Below, in pieces: positions 44,457 to 57,157 of a stretch of DNA of 64,000 nucleotides. The DNA comes from Rufibacter hautae (lineage in GTDB: Bacteria; Bacteroidota; Bacteroidia; Cytophagales; Hymenobacteraceae), in contig NZ_VKKY01000001.1 of assembly GCF_008271695.1 (NCBI RefSeq), positions 924,589 to 988,588 of the forward strand, written 5' to 3'. The position numbers were made by a program, and so were the translations under genes. Within the stretch, counting starts at the first letter, position 1; the number at the start of each line of letters is the position of its first letter. The notes under the pieces were generated by a model. That model made no database searches. It was not told the DNA's origin and saw nothing but the letters and a program-made list of their open reading frames with translations.

Positions 44457-44474
44457 GGAAAACGGCCTCAAAAC
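44457..44474 (+). repeat. dispersed hairpin element, right half
   Basis: GGAAAACGGCCTCAAAAC matches the family's right arm. It begins 3 bases after the stop of the first GH144 gene. The matching left arm (GGTTTTCC) lies inside the end of that gene. Confidence 0.55.
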
Positions 44475-44502
44475 AGAACGGCACACCACCAACCAACGAA
44501 CT

Positions 44503-45843
44503 ATGAAGCACTTCTACACCATAGCACTTCTGCTGATTCTCTTCTGCGGCTGCGTACAAGCCCAGAAGAAAGGCACCGTGAAACGCCCCAAAAACCTCTC
44601 CGATGAACAACTCATGGAACTGGTGCAACGGCAGACATTCCGGTATTTCTGGGACTTCGGGCACCCGGTGAGCGGCATGGCCCGCGAGCGCAGCAACGTG
44701 GCCTTTGACTACGGCGGCGAGGTAGTGACCACCGGCGGCACCGGCTTCGGGGTGATGGGCATCATTGTGGCCGCCGAACGCAAGTGGATCACCCGCCAGC
44801 AGGCCGCCGAGCGGATGCTCAAAATCGTGAACTTCCTCTGGAAAGCCGACCAGTTCCACGGCGTGTTCCCACACTGGCTTGACGGTGCCACGGGCAAAGT
44901 GATCCGCTTCAGCCCCAAAGATGACGGAGGCGACCTGGTGGAAACCTCTTTCCTGTTCCAGGGTCTGCTCTGCGCCCGCCAGTACTTCAACCAGGACAAC
45001 CCCACCGAGAGCCAGGTGCGCAACAAGATCCTCTGGATGTGGGAAGGCATTGAGTGGAACTGGCACACCCAGGGCGGGCAGAACGTGCTGTACTGGCACT
45101 GGAGCCCCAACAACGGCTGGAGCATGAACCACCAACTTCGGGGCTGGAACGAAGGGCTGATCACCTACGTGCTGGCCGCTTCCTCACCGCGGTTCAGCAT
45201 CCCTCCGCAGGTGTACCACCAGGGTTGGGCCACCAACAGCTACTTCCGGAATGACAGAGAGTTCTACGGCATCAAACTGCCGCTGGGCTTTGACTACGGC
45301 GGGCCGCTGTTTTTCGCCCATTATTCGTTTTTGGGCCTCGATCCGAGGGGCCTCAAAGACCAGTACGCTGATTACTGGGAGCAGAACAAACGCCACACGC
45401 TCATCAACCGGGCCTACTGCATCGAGAACCCCAAGAAGTACAAAGGCTACTCAGAGAACTCCTGGGGCCTCACTGCCAGCGATAGTTACCGGGGCTACGC
45501 CGCCCACTCGCCCACCGAGGATTTGGGCGTGATCACCCCTACCGCGGCTTTGTCGTCGTTCCCCTACACCCCGGAATTCTCCATGAAAGCGATGCGGTAC
45601 TTCTATGACACCCTCGGTGATAAAACCTGGACCGAGTACGGCTTCGTGGATGCCTTCAGTGAGCACCACAACTGGTACGCCAACTCGCACCTGGCCATCG
45701 ACCAGGGGCCCATTATTGTCATGATGGAAAACCACCGCACCGGCCTGCTCTGGAAGCTGTTCATGAGCATCCCGGATGTGCAAAATGGCCTTCGGAAACT
45801 TGGGTTTGAAAGTCCACAGGTACCCGTAAATGCGAGCAAATGA
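44503..45843 (+). CDS. GH144-type enzyme (beta-1,2-glucanase family)
   Basis: A 446-residue paralogue of the preceding gene with only the catalytic alpha/alpha-barrel. The N-terminus is a signal peptide whose LFCGC could also serve as a lipobox, so soluble versus lipid-anchored is undecided. Conserved blocks include RQTFRYFWDFGHPVSGMARER, TTGGTGFGVMGIIVAAERKW, QFHGVFPHWLDGATGK, KDDGGDLVETSFLFQGLL, LYWHWSPNNGWSMNHQLRGW and NEGLITYVLAASSPRFS (given in parts). The second block pair matches the first gene closely, and AIDQGPIIVMMENHRTGLLW is also shared. The two may split endo- and exo-acting (sophorose-releasing) roles, as reported for different GH144 members; which is which cannot be read here. 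It overlaps the next start by 4 bases. Confidence 0.87.
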   Translation: MKHFYTIALLLILFCGCVQAQKKGTVKRPKNLSDEQLMELVQRQTFRYFWDFGHPVSGMARERSNVAFDYGGEVVTTGGTGFGVMGIIVAAERKWITRQQAAERMLKIVNFLWKADQFHGVFPHWLDGATGKVIRFSPKDDGGDLVETSFLFQGLLCARQYFNQDNPTESQVRNKILWMWEGIEWNWHTQGGQNVLYWHWSPNNGWSMNHQLRGWNEGLITYVLAASSPRFSIPPQVYHQGWATNSYFRNDREFYGIKLPLGFDYGGPLFFAHYSFLGLDPRGLKDQYADYWEQNKRHTLINRAYCIENPKKYKGYSENSWGLTASDSYRGYAAHSPTEDLGVITPTAALSSFPYTPEFSMKAMRYFYDTLGDKTWTEYGFVDAFSEHHNWYANSHLAIDQGPIIVMMENHRTGLLWKLFMSIPDVQNGLRKLGFESPQVPVNASK

Positions 45844-47600
45844 AAACAGTAACTAACCTTCTGCTCCTCCTTCTCTTCTCCTGGGCCATGCACTTACCGG
45901 TCACAGGCCAGCCCAAACCGCAGCGCACCTACTGCAACCCCATGAACCTGGATTACGGCTACACGCCCATCCCGCACTTCACCGAAGCCGGGAAGCACCG
46001 CGCCACCGCCGATCCGGTCATTGTCATGTACAAAGGCGATTATTACCTGTTTTCCACCAATCAGTGGGGTTACTGGTGGAGCAACAACCTCTACAACTGG
46101 AACTTCGTGTCCAAGTCCTTCCTGAAGCCGCACCATAAAGTCTACGACGATCTGTGCGCCCCGGCGGTATTCGTCTTGGGCGATACGCTGCTGGTGTTCG
46201 GGTCTACGCACGAGAAGAATTTCCCGCTCTGGATGAGCACCAACCCTAAGGCCAACCAATGGAAGGAAGCCGTGGAGCCGTTCCAGGTGGGCGCCTGGGA
46301 CCCCGCCTTTTTCCTGGACGATGACAACCGCCTGTACCTCTACTGGGGCAGCAGCAACGTGTACCCCATGTACGGCATCGAGATCAACCGGAAGACTTTT
46401 GAACCGATCGGGGAGAAAAAGGAGATGATCGGGTTGAATCATGAGCGGTTTGGGTGGCAGCGTTTCGGGGAGTACCTGGACAACACCTTCCTGGACCCGT
46501 TCATGGAAGGCGCCTGGATGGACAAGCACAACGGCAAATATTACCTGCAGTACGGCGCACCCGGCACTGAATTCAGCGGCTACGCCGATGGCGTGCAGGT
46601 GGGCGACAGTCCGCTGGGCCCGTTTAAACCGCAGGCGCACAATCCGTTCGCCTACAAACCGGGCGGATTCGAGCGCGGGGCGGGGCACGGCAACTCCTTC
46701 AAAGACAAATGGAACAACTGGTGGCACGTCTCTACGCTGGTCATCGCGGTGAAAAACAACTTCGAGCGGCGCCTGGGCGTGTGGCCGGCTGGGTTCGACA
46801 AAGACGGCGTGCTGTACTGCAACACCACCTTCGGCGATTACCCGCATTACCTGCCCAACGGCCCCGCAGATCATCTCAAGAGTCGCTTCACCGGCTGGAT
46901 GCTCCTCAACTACAACAAGCCCGTGACGGTTTCCTCTACGCTGGCAGCCTACGCACCCAACTACGCCGTGGACGAGAGTATCAAAACCTACTGGAGCGCC
47001 GCCACCGGCAACAAAGGCGAATGGATCCAGACCGATCTGGGCCAACCCAGCACCGTCAACGCCATCCAACTCAACTACGCCGACCAAGACGTGACCTTCC
47101 TGGGCAAGCAGACCAACATCTATCACCAGTACAAGCTGTACAGTTCCCTGGATGGTAAAACCTGGAAGGTGCTGGTAGACAAAAGCCAGAACAAAACCGA
47201 TGTGCCGCACGACTACATTGAGCTGGACAAGCCCGTGCAGGCCCGTTACCTCAAACTGGAGAACCTGCACATGCCCACCGGCAAATTCGCCATCAGCGGT
47301 TTCCGGGTATTCGGGAGCGGAAACGGCAAAAAGCCCCAGGCCGTAAAAGACCTCACCATCCTGCGCACCGAGAAAGACAAACGCAGCGCCTGGATCAAAT
47401 GGTCGCAGGTGAGCGATGCCTACGCCTACAACCTCTACACGGGCGTGTCACCGGACAAACTCTATAACTGCATTATGGTGCACGGCGGCGGCGAGTACTA
47501 CTTCAAAGGGATGGACAAAGAACAGCCCTACTACTTCCAAATTGAGGCCATTAACGAGAACGGCGTCTCGGAACGTACCAAAGTGATAGAATCGAAATAA
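45840..47600 (+). CDS. GH43-like hydrolase with discoidin/F5-8C and fibronectin-III domains
   Basis: A 586-residue exported protein (signal peptide ending VTGQ, residue 24). Residues about 30-360 form a five-bladed propeller with the full GH43 catalytic set: base D58 in TADPVIVMYKG, D154 in GAWDPAFFLD and acid E223 in FMEGAWMDKHNGKYY. Residues about 370-495 are a discoidin-type jelly roll (VSSTLAAYAPNYAVDESIKT, YWSAATGNKGEWIQTDLG). Residues 500-586 are a fibronectin-III domain (AWIKWSQVSDAYAYNLYTGV). It is translationally coupled to the GH144 gene upstream (ATGA overlap). GH43 is usually linked to arabinosyl or xylosyl linkages, so its place in a glucan locus is odd; it may remove substituents or have a glucan-related specificity. 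Confidence 0.88.
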   Translation: MKTVTNLLLLLLFSWAMHLPVTGQPKPQRTYCNPMNLDYGYTPIPHFTEAGKHRATADPVIVMYKGDYYLFSTNQWGYWWSNNLYNWNFVSKSFLKPHHKVYDDLCAPAVFVLGDTLLVFGSTHEKNFPLWMSTNPKANQWKEAVEPFQVGAWDPAFFLDDDNRLYLYWGSSNVYPMYGIEINRKTFEPIGEKKEMIGLNHERFGWQRFGEYLDNTFLDPFMEGAWMDKHNGKYYLQYGAPGTEFSGYADGVQVGDSPLGPFKPQAHNPFAYKPGGFERGAGHGNSFKDKWNNWWHVSTLVIAVKNNFERRLGVWPAGFDKDGVLYCNTTFGDYPHYLPNGPADHLKSRFTGWMLLNYNKPVTVSSTLAAYAPNYAVDESIKTYWSAATGNKGEWIQTDLGQPSTVNAIQLNYADQDVTFLGKQTNIYHQYKLYSSLDGKTWKVLVDKSQNKTDVPHDYIELDKPVQARYLKLENLHMPTGKFAISGFRVFGSGNGKKPQAVKDLTILRTEKDKRSAWIKWSQVSDAYAYNLYTGVSPDKLYNCIMVHGGGEYYFKGMDKEQPYYFQIEAINENGVSERTKVIESK

Positions 47601-47644
47601 AGGTGTTTTAGAGCTGATTTCAGGAAATCAGCCCCGAAACGCCT
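47601..47644 (+). repeat. dispersed hairpin element
   Basis: AGGTGTTTTAGAGCTGATTT pairs with AAATCAGCCCCGAAACGCCT around CAGG. It begins at the base after the GH43-like stop. One of the best copies. Confidence 0.88.
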
Positions 47645-47694
47645 CGCCTGAAATCAGGTGAAATAGCACGTGAAATGCGCCCGAAGAACGGTTC

Positions 47695-47732
47695 CGTTTC
47701 CGGGCTGATTTCATTAAAACTGACTTAAAACG
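47695..47732 (+). repeat. dispersed hairpin element, second tandem copy
   Basis: CGTTTCCGGGCTGATTTC, top ATT, then AAAACTGACTTAAAACG. It lies 51 bases after the copy at 47601, same orientation, before GH3. Confidence 0.75.
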
Positions 47733-47818
47733 CCAAGCCGGAGTTCCCAAGCAAAAGGTCATCGGCTAGTCGATAGAAGAATGTAAGAATACCATTAGAA
47801 GCCACTAAACACGCGCGC

Positions 47819-50209
47819 ATGATGAGAAATTTTACCCTTGCTTTGATCCTGCTGATAAGTGGAGGCTGCACGCAGATGCCCCCGCAGAAAACCCCGGAAA
47901 CCGCCTCCAACGGCACCGGACAAAACCAGCCTGCGGCCACCGCCACTAACCCCATCCCTAACCGACCGCAGGACCCCAAAATGAAAGCCTTCATCGACGA
48001 CCTCATGGGCAAGATGACGCTGGAGGAGAAGATCGGGCAACTGAACTTAGTGTCGGTGGGCTTTACGGTGACGGGGCCGGTGGTGAGCGAGAACGTGGAT
48101 GAGAACATCACCAAAGGGCTGGTGGGCGGCGTGTTCAACACGTTTACGCCCATTGCCGTGCGCAAACTGCAGGAAAAGGCCATCACCCAATCGCGGCTCA
48201 AAATCCCGCTCCTCTTCGGGTACGACGTCATCCACGGGCACCGCACCATTTTCCCGATGCCCATTGCCCTGGCCGCTTCGTGGGATTTGGCCGCCATTGA
48301 GCGCAGCGCCCGCATCGCCGCCGACGAGGCCTCCGCAGATGGGTTGAACTGGGTTTTCTCGCCCATGGTAGACATCGCCCGTGATCCGCGCTGGGGCCGC
48401 ATAGCCGAGGGGGCCGGCGAAGACACCTGGCTGGGCTGTCAGGTGGCCAAGGCCATGGTGCGCGGCTACCAGGGCAATGACTTATCGGCGAACAACACGG
48501 TGATGGCCTGCGTGAAGCATTTCGCGCTGTACGGTGCCGCCGAGGCCGGCCGCGACTACAACACCACCGATATGAGTGAGCGCCGCATGATGGAAGAATA
48601 CCTGCCGCCTTACAAAGCCGCCCTGGATGCAGGTGCCGCCAGCGTCATGTCCTCGTTCAACGACATCAACGGTGTGGCCGCCACCGGCAACCGCTGGCTC
48701 ATGACCGAGCTGCTCCGGAACCAGTGGGGCTTTGATGGGATGGTGGTCACCGATTACACCGCCATCAACGAGCTGATTCCGCACGGCTTGGGCAAAAACG
48801 AGTACGAAGTTGCCAAAGTAGCCTTGGACGCCGGCATTGACATGGACATGGTGGGCGAAGTCTTCCTGAAACATTTAGGCCAATTGGTACGCGACAAGAA
48901 AGTCACCGAAGAGCAAATCAACGTCGCCTGCCGCCGCATTCTGGAGGCCAAGTACAAACTGGGTTTGTTTGAAGACCCCTATCGCTATGCCAACGAGCAG
49001 CGCGCTAAAGAAACCCTCCTGAAAAAAGAGTACCGCGATGCCTCCCGTGACATTGCCCGCCGCACCATGGTCCTGCTGAAAAACCGGAACCAGACGCTAC
49101 CCCTTAAGAAAACAGGTTCCATTGCGCTGGTGGGCCCGCTGGTGAAAAGCCAGGTAGACCAACTAGGCAACTGGAACGGTGCCGGCGACTGGAAACAAGC
49201 CATCTCAGTAGAGCAAGGCATCCGGAACGTAGCCGGACCGGACGTGAAGATCACCTACGCCAAAGGCGCCAACATCGCGGATGACACGTTGATGCTGCGC
49301 CGGTTGAATGCCCACAGCGGCAACATTGAAGTTGACCCACGCTCTGCGGAAACCATGATTAAGGAAGCGGTGCAGGTCGCCCGTCGGGCCGATGTAGTAG
49401 TAGCCGTGGTAGGCGAATCACAAGGCATGACGGGTGAAGCCTCTAGCCGCTCCGATATCACCTTGCCAGGCCGTCAGTTGGACTTGCTCAAAGCCCTGAA
49501 AGCCACCGGTAAGCCCTTGGTAGTGGTGCTCATGAATGGCCGTCCGCTGGCCTTGAAGTGGGAAAACGACAACGCCGATGCCATCCTGGAAACCTGGTTC
49601 GCGGGTACCGAGGGCGGCAACGCCATCGCCGATGTGCTGTTCGGGAACTATAATCCGTCCGGGAAGATCACGGCCACTTTCCCTCAGAACGTGGGGCAGG
49701 TGCCCATCTACTACAACGCCAAAACCACCGGTCGGCCGTACGGTGGGCAGCAACTGGACAAGTACAAATCGCGCTACCTGGACGTGTCCAATGATCCGCT
49801 GTATCCGTTCGGGTTTGGGTTGAGCTATACTACGTTCTCTATCTCCGCCCCTACGTTGAGCAGCGCCAATCTGCAGACGGGCGGCAACATGACCGTGAGC
49901 GTGCAGGTGCAGAATACCGGCAACTATGATGGCGAAGAAGTGGTGCAGTTGTACGTGCAGGATCTGGTGGGCACCGTCTCCCGGCCGGTGAAAGAATTGA
50001 AGAACTTCAGGAAGGTATTCCTCCGGAAAGGCGAGACCCAGACCGTGACCTTCAACCTCACCGAGAACGACCTCAAGTTCTATGACATCAACATGAAGTA
50101 CGTAGCCGAACCCGGCGATTTCATCGTGTACGTGGGCCCCAACTCCCGTGACGTGAAGTCTGCGCCTTTTACGTTTACTTCTTCCGGGGCCTCGGCGGGA
50201 AATCCGTAA
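47819..50209 (+). CDS. beta-glucosidase, GH3 (BglX-like lipoprotein)
   Basis: A retaining exo-beta-glucosidase of 796 residues; lipobox ISGGC gives lipidated C17. The barrel domain (about 50-400) has KMTLEEKIGQLNLV, FGYDVIHGHRTIFP, RDPRWGRIAEGAGEDTWLG, KHFALYGA and nucleophile D312 in DGMVVTDYTA. The alpha/beta sandwich domain (about 420-650) has ALVGPLVKSQVDQLG, VVVLMNGRPL and FAGTEGGNAIADVLFG, and the FN3-like tail (about 690-790) has YDGEEVVQLYVQD. It belongs to the BglX-like group that also contains Bacteroidetes GH3 enzymes acting on sophorose. As the last enzyme of the locus it would finish beta-1,2-oligosaccharides to glucose. The linkage preference is inferred from context. Confidence 0.93.
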   Translation: MMRNFTLALILLISGGCTQMPPQKTPETASNGTGQNQPAATATNPIPNRPQDPKMKAFIDDLMGKMTLEEKIGQLNLVSVGFTVTGPVVSENVDENITKGLVGGVFNTFTPIAVRKLQEKAITQSRLKIPLLFGYDVIHGHRTIFPMPIALAASWDLAAIERSARIAADEASADGLNWVFSPMVDIARDPRWGRIAEGAGEDTWLGCQVAKAMVRGYQGNDLSANNTVMACVKHFALYGAAEAGRDYNTTDMSERRMMEEYLPPYKAALDAGAASVMSSFNDINGVAATGNRWLMTELLRNQWGFDGMVVTDYTAINELIPHGLGKNEYEVAKVALDAGIDMDMVGEVFLKHLGQLVRDKKVTEEQINVACRRILEAKYKLGLFEDPYRYANEQRAKETLLKKEYRDASRDIARRTMVLLKNRNQTLPLKKTGSIALVGPLVKSQVDQLGNWNGAGDWKQAISVEQGIRNVAGPDVKITYAKGANIADDTLMLRRLNAHSGNIEVDPRSAETMIKEAVQVARRADVVVAVVGESQGMTGEASSRSDITLPGRQLDLLKALKATGKPLVVVLMNGRPLALKWENDNADAILETWFAGTEGGNAIADVLFGNYNPSGKITATFPQNVGQVPIYYNAKTTGRPYGGQQLDKYKSRYLDVSNDPLYPFGFGLSYTTFSISAPTLSSANLQTGGNMTVSVQVQNTGNYDGEEVVQLYVQDLVGTVSRPVKELKNFRKVFLRKGETQTVTFNLTENDLKFYDINMKYVAEPGDFIVYVGPNSRDVKSAPFTFTSSGASAGNP

Positions 50210-50238
50210 CGGAGAACGGAACCTAGTAGAAAGACTTA

Positions 50239-50284
50239 ATCGGGTTTAGGGGCTGTTTTCCAGGAAACAGCCCCTAAACCCGAT
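50239..50284 (+). repeat. dispersed hairpin element, perfect copy
   Basis: ATCGGGTTTAGGGGCTGTTT (50239-50258) is exactly complementary to 50265-50284 around a 6-base loop. It is 30 bases after the GH3 stop. There is no T tail after the stem. Confidence 0.92.
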
Positions 50285-50377
50285 CTCGTCGTTGTGGTTA
50301 TGCTGCTATTAAAATCGGAATTGGTCTCAAGGCTTCAGCAGTTTAGCGTCCTATATGCCACCTGCGTTTGCACAAGG

Positions 50378-50584
50378 CAGACTCTCCCCTTGAGGGGAGC
50401 GAAGAGGGGTGTTTCCAACTGTGGGTAATTTTTGCAAGGATAAAGATGTAGGGGCAATCCCTTGTGGTTGCCCTCAACAGTGCTCAACGGCAGAGGGCAA
50501 CCACAAGGGATTGCTCCTACATGCAAGATGCATGTCCTCCTGTGTAAACACCCCTCTTTATCTCCCTTCAAGGGGAGAGTCTGC
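50378..50584. repeat. nested inverted repeats (REP-like outer arms, dispersed inner palindrome)
   Basis: Outer arms: 50378-50414 (CTCCCCTTGAGGGGAGCG ...) and an imperfect complement at 50546-50584. Inner arms: 50448-50475 (GTAGGGGCAATCCCTTGTGG ...) and 50493-50520, 28 bases with one mismatch and a 17-base loop. The inner string matches a palindrome I recall from intergenic regions of many unrelated bacteria. The outer arms match the repeat at 55493-55674. Confidence 0.85.
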
Positions 50585-50782
50585 TCTGAATAACCGCAGT
50601 TGGTGAAAAGAGCAGTTGGTGAAATGAATAGTTTCTTTCAATTCCCAAGTTCACGCTGATCTCTGGGAAACCGAAAATCCCAGCTTATGCAAACGTTGGC
50701 AACTTAGCTAAGATGGATTGAATTGCTTTTGTCTCGTCAAAATCAAGTAGCTTTATTGATTCCATTCAACAATCGCAGATAA

Positions 50783-52966
<2,184 letters not shown>

Positions 52967-52994
52967 TTTTAAGCTCTCATTTCATAGAATACAG

Positions 52995-53048
52995 CAGAAA
53001 CGGGTTGGCGGGTTTTCCGGTCAGCCCGTTTCTGTTTTAATGCCTGAT
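52995..53048 (+). terminator. intrinsic terminator after the first GH97
   Basis: CAGAAACGGGTTGGC pairs with 53030-53044 nearly perfectly, followed by TTTT. A short inner loop of about 20 bases. Confidence 0.8.
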
Positions 53049-53056
53049 GCTTCTTT

Positions 53057-53095
53057 GCGTTTAAGAGGCTTTTTTAGAAAATCATCCGGAAATCA
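53057..53095 (+). repeat. dispersed hairpin element, degenerate copy
   Basis: GCGTTTAAGAGGCTTTTTT on the left, GAAAATCATCCGGAAATC on the right. It follows the terminator of the first GH97. Confidence 0.55.
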
Positions 53096-53174
53096 GAAAG
53101 GAGCCTTTAACTTGCGGTACACTTTCTCCGTTTTGGTTGCAGCCTCACAAACTGATGGCCGGAAAGAGAAAACA

Positions 53175-55382
<2,208 letters not shown>

Positions 55383-55403
55383 GAAGTTTCTTACTTGTTT
55401 TAA

Positions 55404-55440
55404 CAAAAAGCCCTGTCAAATGCATTGATAGGGCTTTTTG
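55404..55440 (+). terminator. intrinsic terminator after the second GH97 (bidirectional)
   Basis: CAAAAAGCCCTGTCAA pairs with 55425-55440 at 15 of 16 positions around a 5-base loop. T and A runs on both sides make it work in either direction. Confidence 0.93.
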
Positions 55441-55492
55441 CTTTGTGTTGAGAAGATTGTCACTTGCCAAAAGTATCTCCGTTTCAACGAGA

Positions 55493-55674
55493 AGATTCTC
55501 CCCTTGAGGGGAGCGTAGAGGGGTGTTTACACCTGCTGATCATAGCATTCCCAATTGTAAGAGGTAAACTTTCAGGTAAGAAACGGCAACTCAGGATGGC
55601 ATCGCAAATAAATAAGCAATATGTGAACCCGCAGATGTAAACACCCCTCTACGCTCCCCTCAAGGGGAGAATCT
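55493..55674. repeat. 39-bp perfect inverted repeat pair (REP-like)
   Basis: 55493-55531 (AGATTCTCCCCTTGAGGGGA ...) is exactly the reverse complement of 55636-55674, with 104 bases between. Each arm contains its own small palindrome CTCCCCTTGAGGGGAG. The same unit, slightly diverged, forms the outer arms at 50378-50584, so the two sets frame the GH97 pair. Confidence 0.92.
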
Positions 55675-55702
55675 GCATTGATTTGGCGTTTTGGCGTAAA
55701 GA

Positions 55703-56230
55703 TTACATCCCCATTTCATCGGCGCTGGGGCCATAGCTGCCGGGGATGGGTACGTTGAGCAGACGCAGGAACACGCCCAACTGCGCCCGGTGGTGGATGA
55801 TCTGGCTCATGGTCATGCGCAACACATCATATTTGGTGGAGGTGAGATAGATGGTTTCTCCTTCTCTGAGGGTCCATTCCTCGTTCAGGTACTCATCGGT
55901 GTTTTCAGAAAGGTGCTTTCTGGCGTCATCCAGCATTTCCTCAAAATAGGCCAGCACCTCGGCGGTGGTGTTCACTACTCTGGGGTTATAGGGATTTTTG
56001 GCGAAATCAAGTTCACTCGTGGTCAGGGTCATGCCTACCCAAGACGGCAGATCCGCGATGTGTGTGGCTAGCGTGCGGATGTCCATGCTTTTGGGGTGAG
56101 GTCTCCAGTCGTACTTGTCATCTGGAATGCGTTCCAGCATCTTACGGGTAGTGACAGCTTCCTGCTCCAGTTCTTTGGCGAGCAGATCCAGGATAGTAGT
56201 GGTGGCGACGGTGGTTTGCATCTCTGACAT
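55703..56230 (-). CDS. DinB-family protein
   Basis: A 175-residue cytoplasmic four-helix bundle of the DinB/YfiT-like superfamily. Metal-ligand histidines are suggested by LATHIADLPSW (about 60-70) and MSQIIHHRAQLGVFLRLLNV (about 135-155), separated as in other members. The C-terminal end PIPGSYGPSADEMG is a frequent DinB feature. Members include thiol-dependent transferases, but most are of unknown role, and nothing in the neighbourhood fixes a substrate. It is the last of a short minus-strand set with a WYL regulator upstream, separated by 159 bases with a hairpin copy. Confidence 0.88.
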   Translation of the reverse strand: MSEMQTTVATTTILDLLAKELEQEAVTTRKMLERIPDDKYDWRPHPKSMDIRTLATHIADLPSWVGMTLTTSELDFAKNPYNPRVVNTTAEVLAYFEEMLDDARKHLSENTDEYLNEEWTLREGETIYLTSTKYDVLRMTMSQIIHHRAQLGVFLRLLNVPIPGSYGPSADEMGM

Positions 56231-56328
56231 ACGATTAGTGGTTTAGTGATGACACAAAGAAAAAGTCACCCACTGACAACCCTATGGCAGTCTACTTTCA
56301 GGAAGTAAGATTTATTTTTTGAGGTTCT

Positions 56329-56365
56329 GCTTTAAGCCTGATTTCTGAAAAAAAGGCATAAAAAC
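56329..56365 (-). repeat. dispersed hairpin element
   Basis: On the minus strand it reads GTTTTTATGCCTTTTTTTC then AGAAATCAGGCTTAAAGC. It begins 25 bases after the WYL-regulator stop, in its sense. Confidence 0.7.
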
Positions 56366-56389
56366 GGTTTTCAAGACAAGCCTCCCAAA

Positions 56390-57079
56390 TCAATACGGCA
56401 CGGGTAAATGTTTCATGTACTCACTCACGGCCATGTGCTCGGTTTTGCAGAAAGGCAGCCCGGTGTTTCTGATGGTGAGAATGCGAGACACCTTGAAATC
56501 GCGGTAATCCTGGCGATGATGGCACCACCCGATGAGGTGCCAGCTGTAGGCGTAGAAGATTAGCCCGATGGGTTCTAATTGCCGCTTACTCACCTCCTCA
56601 TTTTTGTTTTTATACCCGATCTCCAGGATAGTCTTCTCTGAGATGGCCTGCTGAATAATTGCCAGGTACTCGTAGTCATTGTTGAGGCAGGGCGGCAGTT
56701 GCAGCTTGATGTGGTTGTTCAGGAAGTCCAGCTTTTCTTTCTGGGTAGTGCGCAGCACAGCTTTCACTTTGCTCAGCGCCGAGGCATAATGCGTATGGAT
56801 GGATTTATCCGTGAACCCGAAAACCATGGCCTCCATCAAGAGCAGCGCGTTGGCTTCCTCGGAGGTAAACGAGACCGGCGGAAGAAAATAGCCCTGTACC
56901 ACAAAATAGCCTTTGTGCGGCTCAAAGCCCACGGGCACGCCCTGCTCGCCTAATGCTTTCACATCGCGGTAGACAGTGCGCACACTAATGGAAAACGCCT
57001 CCGCGATCTTCTCGGCGGTCACGTATTTCTTGGACTGCAGCAAGGTCAGTATCCCGAAAAGCCTGTCTACCCGGTTCAT
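56390..57079 (-). CDS. YafY-type HTH/WYL-domain transcriptional regulator
   Basis: A 229-residue regulator. The N-terminal helix-turn-helix of the HTH_11 type (residues 4-57) has YVTAEKIAEAFSISVRTVYR and LGEQGVPVGFEPHKGYFV. The WYL domain (about 125-205) has LEIGYKNKNEEVSKRQLEPI and a modified core SWHLIGWCHHR in place of the canonical W-Y-L. WYL domains bind nucleic acids or ligands. It may regulate itself or the DinB gene downstream; a hairpin copy lies between them. The start at ATG 57077-57079 gives the standard N-terminus MNRVDRLFGIL. Confidence 0.9.
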   Translation of the reverse strand: MNRVDRLFGILTLLQSKKYVTAEKIAEAFSISVRTVYRDVKALGEQGVPVGFEPHKGYFVVQGYFLPPVSFTSEEANALLLMEAMVFGFTDKSIHTHYASALSKVKAVLRTTQKEKLDFLNNHIKLQLPPCLNNDYEYLAIIQQAISEKTILEIGYKNKNEEVSKRQLEPIGLIFYAYSWHLIGWCHHRQDYRDFKVSRILTIRNTGLPFCKTEHMAVSEYMKHLPVPY

Positions 57080-57109
57080 AGGCGTATTTGTTTGAAAGAA
57101 TAAAGGTGC

Positions 57110-57147
57110 GCTTTTAAGCTGTTTTTATAAACCCAGGCCGAAAAGGC
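57110..57147 (-). repeat. dispersed hairpin element
   Basis: On the minus strand it opens GCCTTTTCGGCCTGGGTTT and closes AAAAACAGCTTAAAAGC. It lies 11 bases after the DUF1801 stop and 31 before the WYL-regulator start. Confidence 0.65.
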
Positions 57148-57157
57148 ATACTGGATT

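Larger units (their letters stand above)
55383..55702. other. intergenic region between convergent GH97 and DinB genes
   Basis: Contains the terminator at 55404-55440 and the 39-base inverted repeat pair (55493-55674). No gene is seen. Confidence 0.7.

Noticed and set aside
45894..47270. 458-residue open frame on the minus strand, opposite the GH43-like gene
   Set aside because: It is antisense to a gene with intact catalytic motifs. It has Val/His/Gly-rich, domain-free composition and arises from the G/C-rich third positions of the true gene. Similar antisense frames at 44110-45135, 29386-30318 and 26789-27916 were rejected for the same reason.
50378..50584. Possible CRISPR array or insertion-sequence ends
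   Set aside because: The repeats are inverted, not direct and regularly spaced. There is no transposase frame between or beside them and no target-site duplication was seen.
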